Virus record (IMG/VR): IMGVR_UViG_3300028837_002030
Location: 1 to 27,610 of that record
DNA length: 27,610 bases
Source: a virus
Reading direction: 5' to 3' (one strand)
Below, piece after piece: positions 1-8,064 of this stretch. Under the pieces are notes generated by a model. It did not search any database. It saw only the letters and a list, made by a program, of their open reading frames with translations, and was not told the origin of the DNA. The position numbers were made by a program, and so were the translations under genes. The first letter of the stretch is position 1. The number at the start of each line of letters is the position of its first letter.

Positions 1-1692
1 CACCAGCTTACACAAACTGACTATGAGGTCATGACGGCTGCCTCCAAGCTGGAGAGTGGCGGCTTTCCGGTATTTACCGCTCACTACTTCTCGCCGATCG
101 ACGGCAACCCGCGCTGGGATCTGGTATGGAAGAACCCCGACCTGGTAGCCGGGATTACGTCGCCAGAATGGGACAACCGGATCAATCCAGATAACTGGGA
201 CCTAGATCCGGATCGTGGTGACTTTGTGCCGTGGGTGCCCCTATCGTGGCAGGCGGCAGTGGCACACGACAGCCGCATGGATACCACCATCATTGCAGCG
301 GTCGGGACTGGCAAGACTTTGGGTCTGGCAGCCGCGTTGGTCTACTGGGCTTCCCAGATCCCGAACTTCAAAGGCATGAATGTGGCCCCTCTTGGCTGGC
401 AGGCCAAGCAGATGTTTGACGCCATCAAGATGGAGCTTCTGGATTGGGATAACCGCGAGGTCATGCCAAGGTATGGTCACTCCCTGCTTGCCAAGCCACC
501 TATCGAGCGCCCCTACCCGAAGATCACGTTCTACAATGGCTCCACCCTGGAGTTCATGTCTGCTGACGAGCAAGCCGGCAAGATCTACTCCTGGTCTGGA
601 GACGCGATTGTCGTAGACGAGGCCGACAAGATGCACCTGGCCCACACTGACCTGGAGGAGGTCATTGGGAACCTGGGCACCCGCATGCGTGGCCAGGTGG
701 GTGGCCGCGTCCGTATGGGCAGGTTGATTGTGCTAGGCAATGCTGGCTATGATCCAGAACTATGGGAGCGGTTTGACCTGGCAGACGAGCTGCCTGGTGA
801 CTACCTGTCCATTGGGCTGACCATCTATGAGAACCCACTGATCACCCGAGCCCAGCTGAAGGCCATCGAGCAACGAATCGTAGACCCCGGCAAACGGCGT
901 CAACTGCTGTGGAACGAACGCCCACTGCCCAGGGGTAAAGAGTTCACGCCAGAGCTGTTGAAGCCCTGTCAGTGCACTGCCCTAGATGACGTAGTGACCA
1001 GCGCGCTGGAGAACGAGCTGCCCGGCTATGTGCGCGAGGATGCACGCCGGGCGGGGACCGTGCGGTGGATCATTCCGCCCACTGAGTTCGACCGCTACAT
1101 CCTGATCGGAGATCCCGGCCAGAACACGCCGCCTGACCGCAACAGCGCCGTGGCGGTGGTGCTCAAGGTGACTGGTTTCCCTCTTCTGCCGGCAGAACTG
1201 GCAGCCTTCCACTGGATCGACGGCAGGGGCTCCTACTGGCCCTTCATCAACCAGATGGAGGAATGGTACAAGTCCTACCGGCCTATCTATGGGGCCTTTG
1301 ACGCCACCGGGGTGCAGAAAGGCTTCGACGAACTCGTATTTGCCCAGCGCGGAATGCTGCTGGAGGGTATCAGGGTGCAGACAAACAAGATGCAGATGGT
1401 GGTGGCTCTCAAGCTGATTATGGGGAAGGGGAAGCTCCTGATGCCCAGGGGGGTGCAGGGCATCTGGCTACAGTTGGGGGGCTGGCGTATGCCGGACACC
1501 AAGCTGCGCCAGGACATTGCCTCGTGCCTCTTCATGGCGGGACACGTGCTCAACCGGCTCTTTGTGATTGACCCCCCAGAGTCATCAGAGGATGAGATGG
1601 ATATAGACTTGGATGGCGAGCGCGTGCGCTTCCCGCGCGAACGCGCCACACGCCCGCAGCGCCAGCACCGCTCTGGCAGGACTGGACGCTAA
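1..1692 (+). CDS. terL: Terminase large subunit (5' end outside window)
   Basis: ATP-driven DNA packaging motor and headful/cos nuclease acting at the portal. The frame is open back to base 1 with no stop, and the first ATG (base 31) has only a GAGG two bases upstream, so the true start probably lies outside the window. Residues here are counted from that ATG. A Walker A-like P-loop is at 90-96 (AVGTGKT, first Gly replaced). Walker B is at 192-197, ending in D196-E197, and a coupling-type motif LIVLGNA is at 232-238. The C-terminal RNase H-like nuclease shows D361 (LIGDPG), D424 (GAFDATG) and a likely third acidic residue D495 (RQDIA). Length and motif order fit large terminases. It heads the head-gene block and lies just upstream of the portal region. 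Confidence in the function is high; only the start is uncertain. Confidence 0.95.
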   Translation, partial: HQLTQTDYEVMTAASKLESGGFPVFTAHYFSPIDGNPRWDLVWKNPDLVAGITSPEWDNRINPDNWDLDPDRGDFVPWVPLSWQAAVAHDSRMDTTIIAAVGTGKTLGLAAALVYWASQIPNFKGMNVAPLGWQAKQMFDAIKMELLDWDNREVMPRYGHSLLAKPPIERPYPKITFYNGSTLEFMSADEQAGKIYSWSGDAIVVDEADKMHLAHTDLEEVIGNLGTRMRGQVGGRVRMGRLIVLGNAGYDPELWERFDLADELPGDYLSIGLTIYENPLITRAQLKAIEQRIVDPGKRRQLLWNERPLPRGKEFTPELLKPCQCTALDDVVTSALENELPGYVREDARRAGTVRWIIPPTEFDRYILIGDPGQNTPPDRNSAVAVVLKVTGFPLLPAELAAFHWIDGRGSYWPFINQMEEWYKSYRPIYGAFDATGVQKGFDELVFAQRGMLLEGIRVQTNKMQMVVALKLIMGKGKLLMPRGVQGIWLQLGGWRMPDTKLRQDIASCLFMAGHVLNRLFVIDPPESSEDEMDIDLDGERVRFPRERATRPQRQHRSGRTGR

Positions 1693-1721
1693 ATTGGTGA
1701 CACGAAAGGATTGACGGGGAC

Positions 1722-1973
1722 ATGGCGAGTAGAGTACAATTAAGACCAGAAATGAGTGATGAGCTCAGTTTCTATATAGGTAAGCAGGGAGCTCTCTACC
1801 TGCAGCGCGAAAATGGTAGCCTAGCCCGCTTTGGGCTCCGAGTGTCGAACACTGGCACACTCATCGTATTTGACCAACTCACGCGCAGGTGGTATGAGCT
1901 GCCCGCCCAAATCCCGGACCGGTCCGGCGGGCATGTCACAATCATAGCACAAAGGGAAGGAGTCGAGGAGTAG
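1722..1973 (+). CDS. Small hypothetical protein between terminase and portal
   Basis: An 83-residue protein that I do not recognise. It starts at ATG 1722, 29 bases after the terminase stop, with AAAGGA about 11 bases upstream. The composition suggests a small all-beta fold: alternating hydrophobic strands around YIGKQGALYLQ, GTLIVFDQ and HVTIIAQ, with no membrane segment or signal peptide. It ends one base before the portal ATG, and its last codons (GAGGAG) supply the portal's ribosome binding site, so the two are likely translationally coupled. The position suggests a head-associated accessory role, but nothing in the sequence assigns one. Confidence 0.8.
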   Translation: MASRVQLRPEMSDELSFYIGKQGALYLQRENGSLARFGLRVSNTGTLIVFDQLTRRWYELPAQIPDRSGGHVTIIAQREGVEE

Positions 1974-1974
1974 G

Positions 1975-3522
1975 ATGCGCACGATTTTCTCGCGCACTCC
2001 CGAGGGTCTCGTAGACCCCGGAATCTATCCTGTCAGCCTGTGGGCTGCGCAGCGGACGAAGTACTGGAACTACTGGCGGCACTTCGACGGTGACTGGCTG
2101 GATGCTACTGTCTCGACCACCAACCGCGCGCTCAAGTATCCCTTGAAGCTCAATCCCTTCAACATGCCCTGTATCCTACACGCGGGGTTCTTGTTTGGCG
2201 AGGTGCAGGATGGCAGTGATCCGCTGGTGACGTCCGTGGTCGAGCCCTGGGGACGTGAGTCTCCCAAGGAAGTGCGGGACACCGCCGTTCGCCTGACGGA
2301 CCTGATCAATCAAGTGTGGTGCGAGAACAACGGGCGCGCCCTGCAGCAGGAAGCCGGTCTTATTTCTCAGATTCTAGGCGGGTGTGTGCTTGGTGCATTC
2401 TATGACCCACAGCGTGAAGCGGATGGGTGTTTGCCTATTCGCATTGAGCATGTACTGCCAGAGTACTTCTTTCCGGTGCCAGCTCCTACTCAGTACTGGG
2501 AGTTGCTAGAGACGTTTATCTGCTTTGAACTGAGTAAGCGACAGGCAGAGCTGATGTACGGGGCCGACGCGGCCTATGACCAAGCACTTTACCAGGAATG
2601 GTGGCGGCCTGACCACTACGAGATCACCGTGGAAGGCACCCCTGTTAGCTGGGGCGGGATTAAGATGGAGGGTGTCCCTCTTGGTAGGCGCGTGCCCTAC
2701 ATCTACATCCCGCACATCCGGGCCGGCGAGTTCTACGGCATCTCGCTTCTGCAGCAGAAGGAGCAGATGGCTATTGAGATCAATGAGCGATTTGCCGACT
2801 GCGGGGACATCGTAAGCGAGAATGCTAGGCTACTGCCTGCGGTGCTAAATGCGCAAAGGCTCTCAACGAAGCGCTTGTCTGACGGCACCGTGTTCCTAGA
2901 CCTGGGAACTGGAGTGCCGGGAATGGGGGAGCCTGGAATCATCTATCCCACTGGGATACGTGCCGACAAGTCTCTGACGGACTGGGCGCTGGAGCTGCTG
3001 AACCTGGCCCGGACTGAGGCATATACGCCCCCGGTGTGTTATGGGGTTGACGAAGGCTCGCAGCGCTCGGCCCTGACCCTGGTAATGCGCATGCTGCCTC
3101 TACTGATCCATATTCGGCAAGAGCGCACCCTGTGGACAGCGGGCCTGAACCAGCTAGCCAGGCTGATCTTGACTATTGCAGCGGAGAAGAACATCGAGGG
3201 TGTGACGCCTGACATGCTGAAGGACCTCCGCATCTGGCAAGAGTGGGCACCCATTATGCCCCGCGACCATGACCAACTGGTCAATGAACTTATTTTGCGT
3301 TTACAGGCCAATCTGGTTTCACCAGAGACGGCCCTGGATCGACTGGGCGACATTCGTGACGTCCAGACGGAGTTGAACCTGATCAAGGCATGGATGGAGT
3401 ACGCGGCCACGGTCCAAGTACCCGCCGCCAATCCCTTCGGGGGTGCTGGTAGCGGCGGGGAACAGGCTGGGCTGAACAGGCCATCTAAGCCCAAACCAAC
3501 AGTATCGAAGGAGAATGCGTAA
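1975..3522 (+). CDS. Portal protein (SPP1 gp6-like)
   Basis: A 515-residue portal, the dodecameric ring at the capsid vertex through which DNA is packaged and to which the neck attaches. The assignment comes from its place immediately after the terminase and before scaffold and capsid genes, from its length, and from portal-like features. These are an alpha/beta N-terminal wing, a central helical segment (around EQMAIEINERFADC) that fits the stem, and a C-terminal region with the pattern PIMPRDHDQLVNELILRLQ followed by VSPETALDRLGD, typical of SPP1-type portals. The C-terminal tail is Gly/Pro-rich and flexible. ATG 1975 directly follows the upstream stop. The last base of its TAA is shared with the next ATG (TAATG). 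Confidence 0.9.
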   Translation: MRTIFSRTPEGLVDPGIYPVSLWAAQRTKYWNYWRHFDGDWLDATVSTTNRALKYPLKLNPFNMPCILHAGFLFGEVQDGSDPLVTSVVEPWGRESPKEVRDTAVRLTDLINQVWCENNGRALQQEAGLISQILGGCVLGAFYDPQREADGCLPIRIEHVLPEYFFPVPAPTQYWELLETFICFELSKRQAELMYGADAAYDQALYQEWWRPDHYEITVEGTPVSWGGIKMEGVPLGRRVPYIYIPHIRAGEFYGISLLQQKEQMAIEINERFADCGDIVSENARLLPAVLNAQRLSTKRLSDGTVFLDLGTGVPGMGEPGIIYPTGIRADKSLTDWALELLNLARTEAYTPPVCYGVDEGSQRSALTLVMRMLPLLIHIRQERTLWTAGLNQLARLILTIAAEKNIEGVTPDMLKDLRIWQEWAPIMPRDHDQLVNELILRLQANLVSPETALDRLGDIRDVQTELNLIKAWMEYAATVQVPAANPFGGAGSGGEQAGLNRPSKPKPTVSKENA

Positions 3523-4223
3523 TGCCTAACGACGACACTGGACAGGGCACGCCTCCGACAGGATCGGGCACGGGTGGACAACCGGCTACCCCGCCCATTA
3601 CTGGCGAGGGCACACCCCCATCGGCTAGTGGCGCAAGCGACGCACAGTTGCAAGTCCTGCTGGATGAGCAGAAGAAGATCCAGGCGGGCCAGGACAGGCT
3701 AATCGCCCAACTGAAACAACAGGTGGCGACGACGCTGACCGAGAAAGACACCCTGGCCACGCAACTGGCCGAGATCCAAGGGCAGGCAGGCGAAGGACAG
3801 CAAGAGCTGGAAACCCTGCGACAAAAGAGCAATACCTACGAAGCAGAGAAGGCCGACCTTCAAGCTCGAGTTGACGCCGTGGCGCTGGAATCGGAGCGCG
3901 TGAAGCTAGTAGCTTCCAAGTACCCAGCACTAGCACCCCTGATGGAACAGGGCGCTCTCCCACCCGCGAAAGACATGGCTGAGTTCGAGCAGAAGCTGGC
4001 CACGCTGCAACAGGCGCTAACCGCCCAAACACAAGCGACGGTTAACCAAGCGCTTCAGGGAATCAAGCCCCCCGCGTCACCACCCGCTGGCCCGACAGTG
4101 AATTTGGACTCCTTGGCCAAGGATATGCTGGCTGCTGCCCGTGCAGGTGAGATGGACAAGTTAGCGCAGCTCAAGGAGCAGTGGTACCAGATCGCACCGG
4201 AGGCCACCAAGCCTAAGTCATAG
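3522..4223 (+). CDS. Probable capsid scaffolding protein
   Basis: A 233-residue protein with a low-complexity N-terminus (Gly/Thr/Pro, residues 1-40), then a long charged, Gln/Glu/Lys/Leu-rich helix with coiled-coil character (about 45-130). A second helical section follows, then a Pro-rich hinge (about 185-192) and a short helical C-terminus carrying LAKDMLAAARAGEMDKLAQL. This is how scaffolding proteins look: elongated, helical, and with a small C-terminal capsid-binding helix. It sits directly between portal and major capsid genes, where scaffolds normally lie. ATG 3522 overlaps the portal stop by one base and AAGGAG is about 9 bases upstream. No protease motif is visible, so a head maturation protease fused here looks unlikely. 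Confidence 0.8.
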   Translation: MPNDDTGQGTPPTGSGTGGQPATPPITGEGTPPSASGASDAQLQVLLDEQKKIQAGQDRLIAQLKQQVATTLTEKDTLATQLAEIQGQAGEGQQELETLRQKSNTYEAEKADLQARVDAVALESERVKLVASKYPALAPLMEQGALPPAKDMAEFEQKLATLQQALTAQTQATVNQALQGIKPPASPPAGPTVNLDSLAKDMLAAARAGEMDKLAQLKEQWYQIAPEATKPKS

Positions 4224-4265
4224 CGTTCACTGCCACGCCTCCGAGCTGCACCACACAAGGATGCC

Positions 4266-4274
4266 AGGAGGTGA
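4266..4274 (+). promoter_or_regulatory. Strong ribosome binding site of the capsid gene
   Basis: AGGAGGTGA lies three bases before ATG 4278 and can pair continuously with the 3' end of 16S rRNA. It is the longest Shine-Dalgarno match I saw in the window and sits in one of the few real intergenic gaps. This fits the need for hundreds of capsid subunits per virion and fixes the start of the capsid gene. Confidence 0.85.
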
Positions 4275-4277
4275 CAA

Positions 4278-5642
4278 ATGGCTGATGTATTGAGTGGGTT
4301 CTTGGATACCGCCTATGGGGATACCCCATGGGAGGATTTCGATAAGAACCAGCGCACCGTGTACGTCCCGGAGCTTCTGGAGGCGTACCGGATCAACTCT
4401 CTGTTCTATGGCCTGGTGACGTATGGGGTCAACCTGGCCGCGCAGCGCACGGGTAAGATGGTCTTTACCCAAGTCTTGGACCCCGAGCCGAACATCGCTG
4501 AACTGCAGACCAGGCAGATCTGGCTGCCCCAGCTCTACATGGACTCCCGCCAGCTGGAAATTACGTCGGCGTATTATGGAGACAAGGTGATGCTCCATAA
4601 ATATGACGACTTGATTACCTATTGGCAGGAGAACGGTACGGCAGGGCTGCGCCGGATCGTTTCTTCGCGCCTGGCCCCCCACATGGTCCAGTCCCTGGAC
4701 CTGTTGGCCCGGAATACCTTCTTGGACAAGTCCGTGCTCATGTTCGCTGGCTCCGCCAGTGACTTTGGCAGCCTGGCCAACACCGATGTCTTCGACCTGA
4801 GCGTCGCCCGCGCCGTGCACCTGGGCGCTGACTACCAGCCCGACCCCGTGCAGAACCCCATCGTGGGCATTGCCTCGCCTTCCGCGGTCTACACCATCAA
4901 GGACACGGACGCTGGTGAGTTCATCTCGCGGTTGCAATATACCGATAACCGCAGGATGCTCAACTACGAAATCGGGGAGTACGAGGGCACGCGCTTTGCG
5001 CAGCACCCGACGGTCTGCCTGTGGAACTGTGGCACGATCCTGCAGCAAACCACGATCACGGCCAGCGTGGGACTGGGCGATGGTGCTCCTGACCCCGCGA
5101 CCACGAAGGTCGAGAAGGTCTGGATGGTCGGACAGTCTGACGCTACCCACTACCTCACGGTTGCCAGCTCGGCTGGTTTCGAGGCTGGCGACATCGTGAC
5201 GCTGCACATCCACAAGGGTGGCGACAGCTCGACCTATGACACGGCGCTGGACAGCAAGCTCAAGGTCACAGATGGCGTGTTGTTCACCGACCCCAAGATG
5301 GTCACCCGCGAGATCCACAGCGTGGACACGGGCAAGCTGATCTTCACCGAGCCCGTCACGGTGGACTACTTCCAGACCAACCTGGGAGGCGGGGTCTACG
5401 GGTACGTCACCAAGGGCCGGCCAGTGCACGCGGTCGTGTTCCTGAAGGGGCCTCGCGGCGTGGTCAGCGGCGTGCTTCAGCCGCCCCAGACCTACAACCC
5501 TGGTCCTATCGACGACACCCAGTCAATCTACCGCTTCTCCTGGGACGCGCGGATGAAGTACCAGCAGATGTACCCGCGTAGGTTCGAGGTCTACTTCCAC
5601 GCCGGGCCTGTCCGCAAGCTGGGCAAGGTGGTCAACCTCTAG
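4278..5642 (+). CDS. Major capsid protein (HK97 fold, N4-gp56-like)
   Basis: A 454-residue shell subunit. The first ~255 residues have the pattern of the N4-gp56 family branch of HK97-fold capsid proteins. An N-terminal arm with a basic, aromatic start is followed by a long spine helix around residues 120-150 (SSRLAPHMVQSLDLLARNTF) and the hallmark strand-turn NYEIGEYEGTRF at 229-240. Residues about 266-370 form an extra beta-rich region with a GFEAGDIVTLHIHKG segment. It looks like an inserted or surface-exposed Ig/OB-like domain before the C-terminal P/A-domain strands (PVHAVVFLKG onward). No N-terminal protease propeptide is evident. It follows the scaffold gene and has the strongest ribosome binding site in the window. 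Confidence 0.9.
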   Translation: MADVLSGFLDTAYGDTPWEDFDKNQRTVYVPELLEAYRINSLFYGLVTYGVNLAAQRTGKMVFTQVLDPEPNIAELQTRQIWLPQLYMDSRQLEITSAYYGDKVMLHKYDDLITYWQENGTAGLRRIVSSRLAPHMVQSLDLLARNTFLDKSVLMFAGSASDFGSLANTDVFDLSVARAVHLGADYQPDPVQNPIVGIASPSAVYTIKDTDAGEFISRLQYTDNRRMLNYEIGEYEGTRFAQHPTVCLWNCGTILQQTTITASVGLGDGAPDPATTKVEKVWMVGQSDATHYLTVASSAGFEAGDIVTLHIHKGGDSSTYDTALDSKLKVTDGVLFTDPKMVTREIHSVDTGKLIFTEPVTVDYFQTNLGGGVYGYVTKGRPVHAVVFLKGPRGVVSGVLQPPQTYNPGPIDDTQSIYRFSWDARMKYQQMYPRRFEVYFHAGPVRKLGKVVNL

Positions 5643-5658
5643 TCTGTGAGGCGAAACT

Positions 5659-6351
5659 ATGACAGTCACGTGGGCCACGGTCAAAGAGCAGATTGCCCGC
5701 AAACTGAATGACCCGACGCACAAAACCTACCCCGAGGCGCTGCTGCTCGACGCGATAAACGATGCATTGACGGCCTTCGCCGCAGCGCATACGGGGGTGG
5801 CCTCCGACTTCGGTATCACCGGCGATGGGGAGACCTACGAGTTTGCCCTGCCGTGGGACATCGTGGAGGAGGGGGGCGCGGGCGTCTATGCGGTGCACTG
5901 GAAGCAGAACACGTGGCTCACGCGGCTGGAATACTGGCCAGGGGAGTCCTGGGCCGACACGGCCCGGTCTGCAACGTCTAACCCGTTTGGATACATCCTC
6001 TGGCCCCAAGGCAAGATTAGCTTCTCCCGCATCCCGGCGGACGAGCAGGTGGTCACCGTTCACTACGTGGCGTACTATCCCGAGGTGTCGGTGGATGCAT
6101 CTGTGATCACGGTCCCAAGGTGGGCTCTGGAGGCTATCAAACTCTACTCAGCAGCCGTCTCTCTGGAGCCCACTTCTACCAAGGCGGGGAAGCTGGGACA
6201 GTACAAGTCCCGCCGTGAGGCGGGCGAGCCTGAAGACAACCCGCTGCTGCGTCTGGCGGAGCACTACATGAAGCGCTACTACGAGATCCTGGCAGTGCAC
6301 CCGCCCCCGCAGTATGCGAAGCTACAGGGCCGTGAGGTGAGTCGTGGGTGA
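5659..6351 (+). CDS. Head-tail connector / adaptor protein
   Basis: A 230-residue protein that fits the adaptor ring below the portal. The N-terminal ~45 residues form a helical segment beginning WATVKEQIARKLND followed by LLLDAINDALTAFAAAH, the usual opening of gp6/gp15-type adaptors. A beta-rich middle follows (about 60-150: YEFALPWDIVE, VYAVHWKQ, QVVTVHYVAYYP), then a C-terminal helical region (WALEAIKLYSAA; LLRLAEHYMKRYYEIL). It starts at ATG 5659, 16 bases after the capsid stop, with only a weak GAGG upstream. It overlaps the next gene by 8 bases. Position directly after the capsid gene supports the role. Assignment to an exact adaptor family is inference. Confidence 0.75.
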   Translation: MTVTWATVKEQIARKLNDPTHKTYPEALLLDAINDALTAFAAAHTGVASDFGITGDGETYEFALPWDIVEEGGAGVYAVHWKQNTWLTRLEYWPGESWADTARSATSNPFGYILWPQGKISFSRIPADEQVVTVHYVAYYPEVSVDASVITVPRWALEAIKLYSAAVSLEPTSTKAGKLGQYKSRREAGEPEDNPLLRLAEHYMKRYYEILAVHPPPQYAKLQGREVSRG

Positions 6352-6985
6352 GATTGTCAATGACCTGCTACAGGGCCTCAAGCTGCACCTGCAGGCCAAG
6401 ATGATCGACAGCGTGCCTGCAGAATACGCGGCGCTGCTGGCCTATACGGACATGAATGGCGAAGCGCGGGTGCTCAAGCCCTCCCTGGTCCAAATAGGGC
6501 GGCTGCAGGATGACCCCACGGCGCTGTCTGAGAACCTGGCCGAGCCGTCCATCCACGTAGCAATTCACGAGAACGACCCGGATGACCTATCGGATGGCTG
6601 GAAACACACGGTGGCCAGCTCGGTGGACAGCTCTGCCACAAATCTGAGCCTGCACCTGGGCTATCCCTATGAGATTGGGGGAGCCGAGCACTGGTGGCGG
6701 CGTTTCAGGGTCTCGTTTGAGGCGTACTTCATCGACTCGGACCAGACCAAGGAAGAAGCCACTCGGCTGGCAAACCTGATCCGGGGGTTGCTGGAGAAGT
6801 ACTGCGGGAGCTACCGCCCGTGGAACCTACATGGGTGGCAGTGTGGCGGCATAGAGGATACCTTCCATGAGACTGCTATGGAGGCCCACGTGGCCAAGTC
6901 TCATTGCTGGGCTGGGGGTGGGCCAGACGACGACTATATCTGGAGGGGGGCCGTTTGGGTGCAGGTGCTGACCGCAAGAGAGTAA
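6344..6985 (+). CDS. Neck / tail completion protein
   Basis: A 213-residue protein with a GTG start overlapping the previous gene by 8 bases (GAGGTGAG lies just upstream). The N-terminal helix (IVNDLLQGLKLHLQAKMID) and the central beta strands (HWWRRFRVSFEAYFIDSD), followed by a helix (EEATRLANLIRGLLEKYC), resemble tail terminator or head-completion proteins, which cap the tail tube before joining to the head. Its position, second after the capsid and close before the tail tube gene, agrees. The C-terminus is rich in Trp, His and Cys. I cannot decide between tail terminator and head-tail stopper. Confidence 0.65.
   Translation: MGEIVNDLLQGLKLHLQAKMIDSVPAEYAALLAYTDMNGEARVLKPSLVQIGRLQDDPTALSENLAEPSIHVAIHENDPDDLSDGWKHTVASSVDSSATNLSLHLGYPYEIGGAEHWWRRFRVSFEAYFIDSDQTKEEATRLANLIRGLLEKYCGSYRPWNLHGWQCGGIEDTFHETAMEAHVAKSHCWAGGGPDDDYIWRGAVWVQVLTARE
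6942..6946 (+). promoter_or_regulatory. Ribosome binding site fixing a TTG start
   Basis: GGAGG here is followed by 8 bases and TTG 6955. An earlier in-frame TTG at 6904 has its nearest GGAGG about 20 bases away. The TTG at 6955 therefore is the better start for the glycosyltransferase, and it leaves the first Rossmann strand (LRVLGLLG) intact. Confidence 0.6.
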
Positions 6986-8064
6986 AGCGCCCGCTGCGGG
7001 TGCTGGGGCTGCTTGGCGACAAGCAAGCCGCCGGGGCGGTGGAGATCTATCGGATAACACTGCCCTTCTCGTACATGAACAAACACGGGGCTATCTGCAA
7101 CTGGATGCCCATGCCATATGCGGCAGAGTGCCTGCGGCAAGGCGACACCCACGCTGTGTTTGACTACGACGTGGTAGTGCTGCATCGCTGCTTGGCGGAC
7201 GTGCCCGATGCCGGTGAGGCGTTGATCCGCGCGCTGCGGGTGCACGGAGCCAAGGTGGTCTACGAGACTGACGATGACTACAGCGGGCGGTGCCGGGAGG
7301 CCGACGATGTGCTCAACCGTACTTGGAAACCCTACATCCCATACGTGGATGCGGTGACGGTGACAACCAAGCAACTGGGTGAGCGTGCTCAGCTTGATGC
7401 CGGCGCCGGCATGCCGGTCTACGTCATCCCGAACGCCGTTGACCGGGCCTGGTTCGCCGAGGGTGCACAGGCCACACGGCGTCTCTACCCGGAGCACTTG
7501 ACTGTGATGTTGGCTGGCACAAGGTCGCACTACCAGGACTGGATAGTGCTCAAGGAGGTCATCCCCAGTCTCCTGGCCGACTATCCGAACGTGAAGTTCC
7601 TGGTGGTGACCGAGCAGGTGTGCTACGACTACCTGTGGCACACGGGGGCGGAGTTCCTGCCCATGGTGCCCTACACCAGGTATCCAGGGGTGCTGGCACA
7701 GGCAGATATTCTGTGCGCCCCGTTGGTGCCCGATGACCCATATAATGCCTGCAAGTCGCCCATCAAGGCGATCGAGGGATGGTGTGCCACCCGCTCAGTC
7801 GGGAAGCGTCTGGGCGGCTGCGCGGTGGTTGCCAGTAAGGCCCCGCCCTACCGGGGCGTGGTGCAAAACCGCCACAACGGCCTGCTGGTCGAGCACACCC
7901 CCGAGGCGTGGGACACGGGCCTGCGTCAATTAATCGAGGATCGAGTTCTGCGCGCAGAACTACAGATCGAGGGTCACAAAGATGCCCGGCAGTATGACAT
8001 TGCCCAGCGCTGGCAAACGTGGCACCGGGCCTATAGCAAGATAGCAACAGGAGGTAACACATGA
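6955..8064 (+). CDS. GT-B glycosyltransferase (GT4-like) inside the structural operon
   Basis: A 369-residue glycosyltransferase of the two-Rossmann GT-B fold, transferring a sugar from a nucleotide-sugar donor to an unknown acceptor. The N-terminal domain opens with the strand LRVLGLLGD and a YRI/LPF segment seen in phage-borne relatives. It then shows VVVLHR, a YETDDD loop, VTVTTKQLGE and the interdomain VIPNAVD. The C-terminal donor domain has LTVMLAGTRSHYQDW, KFLVVTE, then LAQADILCAPLVPDDPYNACKSPIKAIEG, which corresponds to the E-x7-E-type donor site region, though only the last Glu is obvious. It starts at TTG 6955, overlapping the neck gene by 31 bases, and overlaps the tail tube gene by 4 (ATGA). 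It is thus co-expressed with virion genes and could glycosylate the tail, the capsid or a host glycan. Confidence 0.85.
   Translation: MGAGADRKRVKRPLRVLGLLGDKQAAGAVEIYRITLPFSYMNKHGAICNWMPMPYAAECLRQGDTHAVFDYDVVVLHRCLADVPDAGEALIRALRVHGAKVVYETDDDYSGRCREADDVLNRTWKPYIPYVDAVTVTTKQLGERAQLDAGAGMPVYVIPNAVDRAWFAEGAQATRRLYPEHLTVMLAGTRSHYQDWIVLKEVIPSLLADYPNVKFLVVTEQVCYDYLWHTGAEFLPMVPYTRYPGVLAQADILCAPLVPDDPYNACKSPIKAIEGWCATRSVGKRLGGCAVVASKAPPYRGVVQNRHNGLLVEHTPEAWDTGLRQLIEDRVLRAELQIEGHKDARQYDIAQRWQTWHRAYSKIATGGNT
7945..7960 (+). repeat. 16-bp perfect palindrome, copy 1
   Basis: GTTCTGCGCGCAGAAC is a perfect inverted repeat without spacer. An identical copy lies at 18198-18213, and a one-base variant (GTTCTGCGTGCAGAAC) at 23367-23382. 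This copy is inside the glycosyltransferase coding sequence, where it reads V-L-R-A-E. The 23367 variant reads the same peptide in the same phase, so coding constraint may explain those two. Confidence 0.6.

Noticed and set aside
1705-1722. TTGACG before the small protein as a -35 promoter element
   Set aside because: No matching -10 at the right distance; the gap is too short and looks like an ordinary translation start region.
4227-5429. 400-codon open frame on the - strand
   Set aside because: It lies entirely opposite the capsid gene, has no ribosome binding site and reads as low-complexity antisense typical of GC-rich coding DNA.
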